Assembly (NCBI GenBank): GCA_963921195.1 | Contig: OY992538.1 | Location: 56,596,852 to 56,660,851 of the forward strand | DNA length: 64,000 nt | Direction: 5' to 3' | From: Pegoplata infirma | Taxonomy: Eukaryota; Arthropoda; Insecta; Diptera; Anthomyiidae | Part shown: positions 23,641-34,949 of the stretch, piece after piece | Numbering within the stretch: the stretch's first letter is position 1 | Layout: the number at the start of each line of letters is the position of its first letter | The notes under the pieces: model-generated | What the model saw: the letters and a program-made list of their open reading frames with translations, nothing else | What the model was told of the DNA's origin: nothing | Database searches by the model: none | Made by a program: the position numbers and the translations under genes

Positions 23641-25274
23641 AACAAGTAGAAAAATTAAATTCGACTTGGCCGAATCTATGAATACCCTCCACAATGTTAT
23701 CTGATAGTAATTTTCTAAAAAAAATTTCAAAAAATTGCATTACAAATTTTTTATTAGAAATATGTATATTATTTTGAGTCAAACTTTCTTTTAATAAATC
23801 AAATTTTTTTGAGTGTAAAATTTTTTTGACTGTCAACATTTTTTTGAGTCTGCCATTTCATTCAAAAAAAAAAAAATAATAATGTGTTCATTTTTTTTGA
23901 GTGTAACATTTTTTTTTGAGTGTAAATATTTTTTTAGTGTACAATTTCTTTGAGTAACAAATTACTTTGTAAAATATTTTTGTTGTTTTATACCTATATG
24001 TAATACAAAAAAAAAACTATTTCACATAATTTCCTCTTTCTATATCACCATCCACTTCTTAAAAAACCAAAAACAAATTAACATTCAATCATACACATAC
24101 TTTATTTGATTTTTTTCCCGTTACATACAGTTACACTAACACCCAGCAAAAACTGACATTACTAGTAATGGGTTTTGTAATCCGAAACAAATGTTTATCA
24201 CTACTTACTTATTGAATGAAACACTAATTATTTTAACAAGGGCGTGAGACAAAAATAACTAGTGAAGAGTATGGAGATAAATAAGTAGTTACTGCCTCGG
24301 ATTACAAATAAGGAGTAAAAACCCATTACCAAAAGAAGTAAAATAATTAGTTAATTAAAACTTTTAAAATTTAACTTGTTATTACTAACACTTAAAAATT
24401 CCGTAATTTTTATTAAGTTTTTAAGTACTTTTTAAGTTAATTGAATTGTAAAGGTTAAAAACTGCAAGTGCAAGAAGATATTATTACTTAGAGGTGCTTT
24501 TATAACATATTACTGAGAAGTAGTTACTTTTGGGCTTAAAATAATGTTAATGGTAATGGGTACTCATTATAAATAATGTACTTGGTAATGATTACTTTTC
24601 ACAACTCATTACCATGTTTTTGCTGGGCAATAACAAAACAATAACAAATATTTACTTGTCTAACAACTAAACTGCACCCCACGACAAGAAAACAAACATC
24701 AACAAGTTTTACAAAACTGGTATTTCACCATGCTTTTAAAACTTGTTTAACTAGTTTTCAACAGTTTAAGGTGAAACAAATCTGAAATTCAGTGCTTTGC
24801 TTATAACTTTTGAACCACCGAACAGATTTTGCTGAAATTCAAAACAAAACAGCCTTGGGGAACGACAAATATATATGCTAAGCTTCAGCCCCCTCAGAAT
24901 TGTCTTTCGAAAGTTATAGTGGTTTTAATCTTGTAAATTCGAAAAATACCCTTGCCGAAATTTACTCTTTTGCTCATAACTTTTGAACCACTGGGCCTAT
25001 TTCGCTGGATTGCAATACCAACCTGACCCGGTAAATAGAGAACATATATGTCAAACTTCAGGAGCCTCCGTAAAGTCTTTCAAAAGTTAGCGTGTTTTCA
25101 ACGGACAGACAGACAGACGGACGGACGGACGGACGGACGGACATCGCTAGATCGACTTAAAATCGATCAAGGATCATGAATATATATACTTTATGGGGTC
25201 CTAGACCAATATTTCGATGTGTTACAAACGGAATGACAAACTTATATATACCCTCTATCACTAGAGTGGAGGGT
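23641..25274. mobile_element. Mini-me-like repeat containing a CCCAGCAAAA MITE
   Basis: The left end is AACAAGTAGAAAAATTAAAT then TCGACTTGGCCGAATC; the right end is TCTATCACTAGAGTGGAGGG then 'tataaaa'. It contains the longest GTCY tract in the window (ACAGACAGACGG then five GGAC units near 25104-25143). The (TA)n core at about 25180 is uninterrupted. Confidence 0.85.
24142..24627. mobile_element. CCCAGCAAAA-family MITE, 2-bp TSD
   Basis: CCCAGCAAAAACTGACATTA and, inverted, CCCAGCAAAAACATGGTAAT form the ends. The flanks are CA (24140-24141) and CA (24628-24629). Length 486 bp, no ORF. Confidence 0.82.
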
Positions 25275-26341
25275 ATAAAAATAATATGTAAAGGTCGCAC
25301 TCTCGGCTTTTTTATGTAAATGTTTGAATTTTAGATTTTTAAATTATCTGGATTGTTAAAATGCATTTAAATGGCCAAATCAAAAAAATCATCAACAAAC
25401 AGAATTACGCTACCATTTTCCATAACATTTTACCCATTTCATAAGATAATATCGTGAAATATTGCATGGAAACACCCTTATGAAATGGAGATAGATTGTT
25501 GGTATGTTCAGAAAAAATGTTAGGGGGTAAAAATTAATAAGGGTCGGTCTCACTTTTTACCCCTCTAGGAGGCCCCTTGGAGCGGATTTAATAAAAAAAG
25601 GTTGTAAACAATAAAAAGCATTGTATGGGGATCGCCTTAGGGGTTGAAGATAGAGAGTAAGTGTGTTCTGAAAAAATGTTGGGGTTGAAATTCTATTGGG
25701 GGTCACACATTTGACTCCTCCAGAGGCACCCTTGGGATAGTTAGAGGTAAGAGAAATATATTCTTTGTTAACCTTGTATGGAATAAGATAGGGCTTAGGT
25801 ATATTTGGAAAAAATTTTAGGGAGAAACAATTAATGGGGGTCGATCTCACATTTTAGCTCTGTTTAGGCGTGTAGGTGTAAAAATTCACAAAAAGCCCCA
25901 CAACTGCCCCGGAATCTCCAAAAAATAGGAAAAATGTGAGATTTTTTACCCTAAATTTTTTTCCAAACATACCTAAGCCCTATCTCTACTCCCTAAGGGA
26001 GCTTTCATACGAAAACAAACATTTTATACAAAATCTTCCTTAAAAAATGTGTGACTTTTATTTGGAAAAACGACTTTTTTGTGCGACTTTTTTTGTAAAA
26101 AACGACTTTTTGTGCGACTTTTTTAAAATTCTCAACGGTAACACTGCTGTTAGCAGACACGGTTTGCTAAAAATCTGTCATGATTATCTAAGTGACATCA
26201 GCAGAGAAATCTGCAAAACAGCAGAGAATTTGCCAAGATATTTTCTAGAAAATTTTTAATTTTAGAAAATTTGTTTTAATAGTTTTTTTTTTAATTTAAA
26301 CTTAAAAAAAAAGTGTTTCTGTAAAATTAGCAATATATATA

Positions 26342-27552
26342 TTAGAGTTCGTTTGGTGACTATGTCACTTCATCTGTTTATCGAATATCATAATTTTTTT
26401 AAAGGATTTTGGGGAGCTAAAAAGAATGCCGGTATTTTTTTGGAAAAATTTTCACTCCTTGGGGTGGTTCAAAGCATCTGAAAACGCGGATTTTGAGCTG
26501 ATTTATTTGCAGAGAAAAAACAGCTGAATATATTGCAAATCTGATTGCACCAGTCGATTCTACACCAAAAATTAAAATAATAGCAGTTTTTTGAACTCTT
26601 AAAAAAAGTTCCAATAACACACAACAGGGGGCGGAAAAATCGATTTTTTAAAAAAAAAAATTAAATTATTTTTTTAATCATGCACGATGAAGAGTCAGTT
26701 TTTGCTTAGAAATTTGGTACGAAAAGCACCTTTCTATCACAACCCATTAAAAAGTTATAAGGCTTCAAAGTTTTTTTTCTAATGGCAAAATTATAAAACA
26801 CTAACCGAAATTTGAAAATTTTTTGGATGGGTCCGCGGTCTGGACACTCGTTTTCGATTTTCATCTCAATGCTGATTCCAAATCTGGTTTCCAAAATGTT
26901 CCGTAACGTCAGGTTTTTGAGATAATTGAGGTCAAAGTTCACAAAAAACGCATTTTTTGTGCATTATTGAGAGCATTTTTTTGTGATGTTTTTGGATGAT
27001 ATTCTGGGATCATAAAACGTGTTTTCGATTAACATTTCGATGCTGATTTTGAATCTAGATTTCAAATATTTCTATCATGTCATGTTTTCGAGAAAATCGA
27101 GGTCAAAGTTCTCAAAAAACGTGTTTTTGTCCATTTTTGAGAATTGATAACTTTTTAACGGGTTGTGGTAGAACGGAAAATTTAGTACCATTTTGTCAAG
27201 CTGAAAATGCCCTTTAATTGTGCATATCTAAAAAATTAATTTAAAAAGAAAATGGAAAAACCTTATATTTTCGCCCTTTGTGGTGGGTTTTTGGGACTTT
27301 TTTTTAAGAGTTTGAAAAATTACCATTGTATTATTTTTTGCTGTAGAATCGACTGATGAAATCAGATTTGCGATATATTCAGCCGTTTTAGCTCTGCTAA
27401 AAAATCAGCTCGAAATTCGCGTTTTCAGATGCGTTGAACCACCCCAAGGAGCGAATTTTTTTCCAAAAAAAATACCGCCATTCTTTTTAGTTCCCCTAAA
27501 TCCTTCAAAAAAATGACGATATCCGCAGATCAATTTTTCAAAATTAACTCTA
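26342..27552. mobile_element. Fold-back element with TTAGAGTT ends in a (TA)n target
   Basis: Arms of about 600 bp are inverted around a turn near 26950. TTAGAGTT at the left faces AACTCTAA at the right, each next to TATATAT. Paired landmarks are GGGGTGGTTCAAAGCATCTG (26460) and CAGATGCGTTGAACCACCCC (27427). No gene. Confidence 0.75.
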
Positions 27553-27659
27553 ATATATATGTCCTTTATTTAATTAAATATTAATAGAAATAGAAATACA
27601 TATCGATTTTTAATTAATACTTAAATAAAAGTTCAAAGTGAACATAGGGCGTCATTGTT

Positions 27660-27955
27660 TTAATTGACGTTTCTGTAATCATTTTGATTTAGGAATGAGG
27701 GCTGATTAGACCACTGCATCCCGATCCTAGTGTTGGGGCTGCCAACTACCTCTAGGCAGGTTTAGCCTTCTCACTCTAGCTGCCACCAGACGGTTGTCTG
27801 AATTGCATTACCAGGGAATACTTGGTCTAAGACCGGAAGTAGTGAGCTGCTTGGAAAATTCATACAGAGGAATTGCTTCTTGCTATTCCCAAGTGAATAG
27901 CAGACAGAGAGCGTTCCGCACCGAAGTGCACCTCTGCGAAAGTCCCCATTCCCCA
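27660..27955. other. GC-richer island of unknown origin
   Basis: About 295 bases with clearly higher GC than the surroundings lie between AT-rich DNA and a truncated fold-back. I see no long open frame, TIR or tRNA-like box. It could be the 3' end of a non-LTR element or a captured host fragment; I cannot tell. Confidence 0.35.
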
Positions 27956-28639
27956 GAAGCTGATTAAATAAAACAAATTTAAAAAAAATAAAAAAAATTG
28001 TATGGGGACCGCCTTAACAATTAGAGATAGAGGGTACGTGTGTTCAGAGAAAATGTTTGGACTAAAAAAATATTGTGTGTCGGCCATACATTTTGTTGCT
28101 CTAAGGGCACTATTAGGGCAGTTAGAACGGTTGGAGCAAATTTTAAAAAATGTCGTTTTGTGTGGGAGCCCCCTTAGAAATTGGAGATAGGGTATTAGTT
28201 TGTTCCAAAGAAATGTTAAGACGTAAAAATTAATGGGGGTCGATCTTATAAATGACCTCTCTATGACGCACCAAAAAAATCGAAGAGTACAAACATTTTC
28301 AAAAAATAGATTTAAATTATAAAACTTAAAAATCGCATATTAGAGCGCTTTTAAGTATTTTTAGGGACTTTTTTTTTAAGTACGTAAAAAACAAAAAATT
28401 TTGAAAAAAAAAAATTGAAATTTGGAACATTATTGAAGAAGTTATGAGTAAAAGAAGTTTGAGTAAAGGAACAAACTACCAATTTTAAAAAATTCGATAT
28501 CTTTTGAACGGGTCATCAAAAAAAATCTGAAAATTTACCATGAAGGAGTTTTCGAAGGGTACTAAAAACTGTAAACAAATTGGGAAAATCTAAAAAAAAA
28601 AAAAATATGAAAGTGTCCGATTTGACATGGAATGCCCCA
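27955..28639. mobile_element. Truncated right half of a TGGGGCATTCCA fold-back
   Basis: It is collinear with the right arm of 15002-16952, starting at AGAAGCTGATTAAATAAAAC and ending TGACATGGAATGCCCCA followed by TA. The left arm is missing. Confidence 0.8.
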
Positions 28640-28649
28640 TACTCTCTAT

Positions 28650-29140
28650 TAGAGATGGGCGCGCGAGTGAATTTTGACTCACGCACGCTCACGCTCACGA
28701 AATTTAAATATTGCTCACGCACGATCACGCACGATATTGTTTTTTCTGCTCACGTACGCTTACGTGAGTAACTAAAATTTTTCTCACGCTCACGAAATAA
28801 TCACGCTCACGAAGACTCACGAAATTAAAATTAATAAATTTTTATTTTACTTTTTTGCGATTTCTGCACAAAAAGTATTTGATTTCCTTAAAACAATAAA
28901 AAAAATTTATTTAAATCACAATTTTGTATCAATATAATAATGATTTTTTTACTTGTTTTCTGTTTTAAACAGAACAATCACGAAAACTCACGAAAAAAAA
29001 TTACTCACGCACGAAACTATTTTTTCTAATCACGCGCACTCACGATCACGTGAGTAAAAATAAATTTCACTCACGATCACGCGTGATTAACGAGTGAATC
29101 ACGTGAATCACAAAGAATTCGTGTCACGCGCGCATCTCTA
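28650..29140. mobile_element. hAT-like MITE, TAGAGATGGGC family
   Basis: The ends are TAGAGATGGGCGCGCGAGTG and, inverted, TAGAGATGCGCGCGTGACAC. The exact 8-bp TSD is CTCTCTAT (28642-28649 and 29141-29148). The interior is dense in CTCACG/CGTGAG hexamers. 491 bp, no ORF. Confidence 0.9.
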
Positions 29141-29157
29141 CTCTCTATCACTAGAGT

Positions 29158-29373
29158 GATCAAGATGATCCACCGTTTAATGATCCAAAAATTCCATCAC
29201 ACATACAAGGAACAGAACGACACGTTCAATTGCTAGCTAGCGTTTCCAAACGAGTTATACCGGAAAATGTAGAGGCTGTTATGGCGACGACATTAGAGAG
29301 CCGTGCGAAATTGCCCAGACTTGAAAGCAAAAAAGACTTCAAACAGTATTTTTATTTTCTTTTCTATTACTAA
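29158..29373 (+). pseudogene. C-terminal fragment of a transposon-encoded protein
   Basis: Without a start codon, 71 residues read open to TAA: DQDDPPFNDPKIPSHIQGTE then RHVQLLASVSKRV and later LESRAKLPRLESKKDFK. Codon use and residue variety are protein-like, unlike the surrounding AT-rich frames. From memory this matches the end of a multi-copy insect and hydra transposon protein whose C terminus reads roughly VERxVxLV...LxSRxxMPxFxxKxDFK; a search is needed to confirm. The fragment begins abruptly after a mini-me-like end (TATCACTAGAGTG), so the rest of the gene was lost. The split ORF at 43882-49237 appears to be an N-terminal piece of the same family. I infer a dead transposon gene. Confidence 0.65.
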
Positions 29374-29504
29374 GTTAAATTAATTTTTTCATTTACATAT
29401 GTTCTGACTAAATAAATTTCTAAAGAGAAAAAATAATAAAAATAAATAAAATAAATAAAAAATAATAAAATAAAGTGCCAAAAATGGTGATTTTTTGAAA
29501 TGTT

Positions 29505-29800
29505 TGTATGGGGAACCCCTCAGGGGAGTTCCAGGGGGTGTGCCACTGGCATGGGTGGATCGGCCCACCAAAGTTAGTGGGGGTCGGTCATACATTTGGA
29601 CTCGATTGGGGCACTCTAAATGGGTCAAAGTGGAATTTTTCAAAACTTGACCCTACGGGACAAAAGTCAACAGTTGGGGGGTAGTAGAATTCGTTTTAGA
29701 GGTATGGTTCCTTCGGCAAAGTTTCTTATTTTGATCCCTAGAATACGATTTTCACTGAGCCATGGGCGATTTTTTAGCCTCCCCACAAGTCGAATTTAAC
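29505..29800. repeat. GTATGGGGA...GTCGGTCATACATTT module downstream of the ORF fragment
   Basis: GTATGGGGAACCCCTCAGGG, then GGGGGTCGGTCATACATTTG and GATTGGGGCACTCTAAATGG, parallels the interior of the TGGGGC fold-backs in order and spacing (compare 16168-16290 and 62152-62285). It looks like the 3' region of the element that carried the 29158-29373 ORF. A mini-me-type end (AAGTCGAATTTAACTTTCTA) follows at 29786-29810. Confidence 0.5.
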
Positions 29801-29810
29801 TTTCTACTTG

Positions 29811-31787
29811 TTATACCCTCCACTTAGTGATAGAGGGTATATATAAGTTTGACCCCATAAAGTATATATATTACTAGCTATACCCGGTCCGCGCTGCTGG
29901 CCCTAAGAATAAAACTGTTTAATATTGCATCTTAATTTAAATATAGTGTCGGACAAAATTAAAGCACGGGTCCGGGTCCAGCTAGTAAGCTTTGGTTCCA
30001 CCCTCGTTTAGCACTATCTATAGAGAAATCTCAACAAAATCGGTTCAGCCGTTTTTGCGTGATTTCGAAACAGACAGACATAACGTTAAGTATAGTACAA
30101 AGGGGCGTGTCATTTAACGCATTTTTATCGAATTGTTATAGTCTAAAGTTCCATGCTGCATCCTCGATTAGTACTATCTGTGCTGCAAATTTCATTGACA
30201 TAATTTTTGCCGTTTTTGTGTGATTGCGAAAGAGGAGGAAATAACTTGTTATTTATGAAAAACGGGAGTGACATTTTACACCCTTTTGCCGAATCGCGCT
30301 CTACATATGACCAATAGTTCCCGCTCGGTTAGTTCTATCAGTCGTGACAGATTCGGCTTATCCGATTTTGCGTGATTTCAAAACATGCTGATGAAACGTT
30401 CAGTATAAAACAAAGGGCGTGGCAATTTACGCCTCTTTGTTCAATCGTGGTCAGTATAGTACAAAGGGCGTTGCAATTTTGATCCCTTTTTCCAATAACG
30501 ATCTTATATGGCCTACATATGCACTTGGTTAGCACTGTATGTAGTGAAAATGTCAAGAGAATCGGTTCAGCTGTTTGTGGGTGATTGCGAAACAGGCAGA
30601 CAACGTCCAGTATAGTACAAAAGGGGCGTGGCATTTCACGCCCTATTTTCCAATCGTAGTATAACATGGCCTATAGTTCCGCACTCGGTTAACACTATCA
30701 GTGCTGAAAATTTAATTAAAATCGAATCAACAGTTTTTGCGTTATTGCGCAGCACATAGAAATAACATTCAATTCAATACATGGAATTTTACGCCCAACC
30801 GATCACGCTCTAATTTGGCACATAGTAAGTACTTGGTTAGTACTATCGTCGGTTTAAATTTCATCAAAATCGGTACATCCGTTTTTTATATATAGATGTC
30901 ATTAGTGGTGCAATGTAAAAATTCGATTTTACCCACCCCTCCGCCCACAGGCAAAAAAGCATGGCATTTTACGCCCATTTGTCCGATCACGCTCTAATTT
31001 GGCATATAGTTAGTATTCGGTTAGTACTATCTTTGGTTTAAATTTCATCAAAATCGGTAAATCCGTTTTTGATATATAGATGTCATTAGTAGTGGAATGT
31101 AAAAATTCGATTTTGCCACGCCCCTCCGCCCACAGGCAGAAATTCAAAAATCTGACCAGACAGTGTTACTCCCCAGGCTATTCTGAATATTCCCTGAAAA
31201 TTTCATCAAGATCGGTCCAGCCGTTTTCGAGTCCATACGGAACATACATACATACATACATACACACATTCATTTTTATATATATAGATTGATCAGTGAT
31301 CGATTCTAAGACATTCTAGCGATGTCCGCCTGTCCGTCTGTCTGTGGAAATGGTGATCACGGACAAAATATAGGACAGAGATGACTGAAACTTAAAATGT
31401 TAATTAGAAGTTCTCCTGAGAAATTTGGTATTGCATTTGACCGATATCGGTTCAGCGGTTCAAAAGTTATGAACGAAAATGTAAGGACACCTCAAAAATT
31501 TCAGTACATTCAACATAACCTAAAAATACAAAATGCTTTAATTAGTCTGCTGGTTGACATATGTGAACATAATTAAACACCAAATGGTATTTAAACAAGT
31601 ACGAACATATTTTTTGACAAAAAAAGACAAAAATCGCGGATTTTTTTTTCGCGGAAATTTTTTAAAAAAAATTTTTTTTTTTTCAAAAGTAAATTCCTTT
31701 TAAATAATGTTTTTTGCAATAATCTTTTTGAAATTGTGGAGGGTATCGCTACATTCGGCGTGGCACAATTTAACTTTTTTACTTGTT
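29811..31787. mobile_element. Mini-me-like repeat interrupted at its (TA)n core
   Basis: The start is TATACCCTCCACTTAGTGAT and the end TTCGGCGTGGCACAATTTAA then 'ctttttttacttg'. It contains GTCCGCCTGTCCGTCTGTCT near 31322. It is interrupted between 29875 and 31288. The body 31288-31787 matches 16960-17466 closely. Confidence 0.8.
29876..31288. mobile_element. Insertion with CTAGCTATACCCGG start, internal degenerate tandem repeats and ACAT-repeat tail
   Basis: It starts TACTAGCTATACCCGGTCCG and ends after five or more ACAT/ACAC units and TTTTTATATATATAGATT. Between them, a unit of about 130-170 bases recurs six or seven times, marked by 'aaatcggttcagccgtttttg', 'gcgaaacagaca' and 'ggcatttcacgccc'. 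The class is not certain. Such ends are widespread in insect genomes, but I could not assign a superfamily. No coding. Confidence 0.6.
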
Positions 31788-31850
31788 TTTGTTTATTTTG
31801 TTTACATTTTGAGGTGTATAAAAGATTCGTCACAGCCGAATTAAACACTC

Positions 31851-31900
31851 TCGAATCGGATATACCTTCAAATCGGATATACCTTCAAATCGGATATAAG
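31851..31900. repeat. 17-base tandem repeat, three copies
   Basis: AATCGGATATACCTTCA recurs at 17-base steps, the last copy ending in ATATAAG. It lies in otherwise unassigned DNA between a mini-me copy and the next fold-back. Confidence 0.7.
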
Positions 31901-32032
31901 AAACAAATTTCGGAATATGAAAATTTTTGCTTTGGAAAATGTCAAAATGTTTTTTGTACATTAAAATTTTATAACTCCTAAAATATTTTAATTGATTCCC
32001 AAGAATGAAGAAAACTGCGTGGAAATCAATTA

Positions 32033-33849
32033 CACTGTGCTACAGTGAAAAAATACTTCTGATGTGACATAGTATAGGTTGTTGGTCTTGTCGAGTAGAT
32101 CACAAAAATGCCCATTAAACTTGGCAGACACCCTCAAATTTTAGAGTTATTGTCAAAAAACGTTTTTTTGGGACTTTTCTCAATAAACCTTTTGTAATTC
32201 TGAAAATTTTCAACCGATTTTAAATTTTTCAACTGTTTTTGATAGAAGAAGGATGGGGCTTTACATGTGTGTGAATTGGTCTGTACATATAAGAAATATA
32301 TTTATTTATTTTGTCTATAAAATCTAATTTTTTGTTATTTTTTAAAAATTTTTCGAGTTTAAATTAAATAAAATTAAGATTTTGCAGGAAATCGCCGTTT
32401 AGATATCCCAAACAAAAAAAATAATTTTATCGTGACAGGTCATGTACAATATTTTTAAAGGTTTTTGGCGCTCTGAATCCGAATCTGGCCTTTAAATTGC
32501 TCTATCTCGTCTGGTTTTTGAGATATTTAACATAAATTGATATATTAAAAACTTAATAAGATAGCGCAATTCCAAGGTCAAATTCGAATTCAGGAGGCCA
32601 AAAACCTTTAAAATAATGATACACAACCTCTTAGTATGTTCGATTATTTTTCTATTTTTTTGCCTGGGTTATCCGAAAGGCAATTTCAAGCAAAATCTTA
32701 ATTTTCTTTTTTATAAAAACTACCACAACTCTGTCAATTGTAATCCGATTTTTTCGGCATAAAGCTCATCGTATTCACACAGAAAGAAATAAAAAAAAAA
32801 TTTGAGTAAATTTTTAATACTATTGAGTAAAAAATTACTCAATTTTCCACCAGTAAACGATTTAATAGTATTGAGTAAATTTTTAATAAAAATTTATTAA
32901 ATGTTTGCCAAAAAATTTGAGTAAATTTTTAATTGACACTATTAAGTGCAGGAACAGAACAAGAAGCACCACCTTTTAAAAACAGAACAAGTTTTATTTC
33001 ACATCGGCGCCGGCCACCGGTTTAATCTGCCAAACCGTATGGAAAAAGTCATGCCGGGCTTATTCTGTTTCTACTCTAAAAAAAAAACAAAGTTTAAAAA
33101 AATTTCATATTTTTTTACAAAGAAAAAAAACATGTTTTTTCAAACTTTACCAAATATATTTTTGTCTTAAAGACATAAAAAAATTTTATAAATATGATTA
33201 CAAACTTTCATGTATATATACAAAAAACTATAAACTAAACGAGAATTAAAAAAACTAAGAAAATTCAAAAAAAAAAATAAAAAAGCTATTAAATTCTTAT
33301 TAAATTATTTACTCAATTTGTTTTTAAATTTTTGAGTAAATTTTTAATTGCGTCAATTAAAAAATTACTCAAAACTTTTTTTAAATTTAAACAAGTGATT
33401 ACTCAAATTGTTTTTCCCCATATTTTTTTCTGTGCACAATTAAATTTTCTTTAAGAATACGATTATAAATATAGATGTTGTTGAACGAACTATAGCAGAA
33501 AAAAATCGATAAACTCAAAAAATTTTCAAAAAATAACAAAAAATTAGATATTGTTGAAAAAATCAATACATATCTTTTTTATATGTATAGACCAACTCAC
33601 ACACATGAAAAGCCCTATCCTTCCTCTATCCCAAAACAGTTGAAAAATGGAAAATCGGTTGAAAAATGTTTAAGTTACACGTGGTTTAGTGAGAAAAGTC
33701 CCAAAAAATCGTTTTTTGACAATAACTTTAAAATTTGAGGGTGTCTAGTAAGTTTGATAGGCATTTTTGTGATCTTTTCGACGAGACCTACAACCTTAAC
33801 TACCTCATTTTAAAAGTATATTCAATTTTGTGTTTTTTGTAGCACAGTG
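32033..33849. mobile_element. PIF/Harbinger-like fold-back, CACTGTGCTACA family
   Basis: The ends CACTGTGCTACA are inverted. The direct 3-bp flank TTA is at 32030-32032 and 33850-33852. The arms of about 350-500 bp share CTCAAATTTTAGAGTTATTG (left) with CAATAACTTTAAAATTTGAG (right). A CACAGAAA MITE splits the right side (32778-33434). TTA target duplication is the PIF/Harbinger hallmark. No transposase. Confidence 0.8.
32778..33434. mobile_element. CACAGAAA-family MITE, 2-bp TSD, with a GC-richer internal segment
   Basis: CACAGAAAGAAATAAAAA at the left and its inverted counterpart (TATTTTTTTCTGTG) at the right, flanked by CA (32776-32777, 33435-33436). The related sequence near 63655 (CGTATTCAGAATTAAATTTT) shows the empty site. 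The stretch 32938-33075 is GC-richer (CGGCGCCGGCCACCGG) and looks foreign to the MITE; no protein was recognised in it. Confidence 0.75.
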
Positions 33850-33852
33850 TTA

Positions 33853-34610
33853 TCTACAAAATTAATAGAGACGTGCCACTGTGGTACTTTTTGAAACGTC
33901 AAAAAAAAGTACTAAACTATTTCATCAAACTACTAAACTTATCATCCCTTATTTACGTATTTAAGTGATGTTGCTATTTTTTAAATTATTATTTCTTTAT
34001 GATCTTGTATATAATATTTTGTCTTTTTACTTTTTTTTTTAAATTTTATTTTTAGATGGCGAACATTTTTAACCAAATAATAATGTACGATAATTTGAAC
34101 ATGGCTGACGTTATTTGGTAATAAATCTCAATGTTATACACAGTCTCGTATATTCGCAAAAAAAAAATTATTAAAAATAAGCAGCAACAACAAGAAGAAC
34201 TAAGGAAAATTTTATGGGGAAAATCAGAAAGTGACACAACACAGTTGTCGATGATGATGATGATGATGGTGATGATAATGGTGTTTGTTTGACGCGTTTT
34301 TTTTAAATATTTCTTCTTATTATATAAAAAAAAATTCAATCAACAAATCATAAATAACCCTGAATATTTATATGTGCTACATAATACAATTTTTATAATT
34401 TTTATTATTTTTTTTTATAAACGAATACAATCAAGTAATTAACTTAATCAAAATCCTTGATTTTAGATTTATAGAGTGATAAAAACTTAAAGAAATTTAT
34501 AAGAGAGAAGAAATTGGTTTAAGCATGATTTTTATTATTTTATTATTATTATTCCTCTGGCGTCAGAACATGCGTTTTATTTGAGTGATAACACAGTGCA
34601 ACAGTAAAAC
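33853..34610. other. Unassigned interval with a GAT trinucleotide repeat
   Basis: This is mostly non-repetitive AT-rich DNA. GATGATGATGATGATGATG with GGTGATGATAATGG lies at 34249-34283. A 21-codon frame from ATGGCGAACATTTT at about 34056, preceded by a pyrimidine-rich TTTTTAG, could be a small exon but has no other support. The minus-strand frame reading through the GAT repeat is low-complexity. Confidence 0.4.
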
Positions 34611-34949
34611 AAGTAGAAAAGTTAAATTCGACTAGGCCGAATCTATGAATACCCTCCACAATGCCCTTTTTAAGTGATAGAAACATTTTTTAACGTAAAA
34701 GGAATTAACAATTTTGATAAGGAATGTTTTATTTTGATTAGTAATTTTTGTATAAAAAAATACTTTTTTTTTTAGTGTAAAATTTTTGTTGTTTTTTTTT
34801 TATTTTTAGTGTCAAAATATTTTTGAGTGACAAAAATATGTTGTAAAATATTTTTGTGACTTACCAATGCTTTTAAAACTTGTTTGACGTTTTAAGGTGA
34901 AACCAATCTGTAATTCACGGTTTTGCTAATAACTTTTAAACCACTAGAC

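Larger units (their letters stand above)
23421..26146. mobile_element. hAT-like element, CAGTGTTACCGTTG ends
   Basis: A 14-base perfect TIR (CAGTGTTACCGTTG) and an exact 8-bp TSD CTGTTAGC (23413-23420 and 26147-26154). The subterminal zones share 'tgcgacttttt' words in inverted orientation (23470-23540, 26050-26130). The 2.7 kb length is inflated by a nested mini-me copy. Positions 25275-26040 carry the GGGGGTCGGTCTCAC-type module also seen in the fold-backs. No transposase ORF. Confidence 0.92.
23341..26334. mobile_element. CACTCAAAA-family element (reverse orientation) split by a hAT element
   Basis: AAATTCTCTGTCCAATCAGC opens it at 23341 and it runs to 23420. It resumes at 26147 with TTAGCAGACACGGTTTGC. 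The relative ending at 6403 has these two parts contiguous, proving the insertion. Its far end is cut by the fold-back starting at about 26342. Confidence 0.75.

Noticed and set aside
34056..34121. Possible 21-codon exon (MANIFNQIIMYDN) after a pyrimidine tract
   Set aside because: Too short, with no donor and no recognised homologue.
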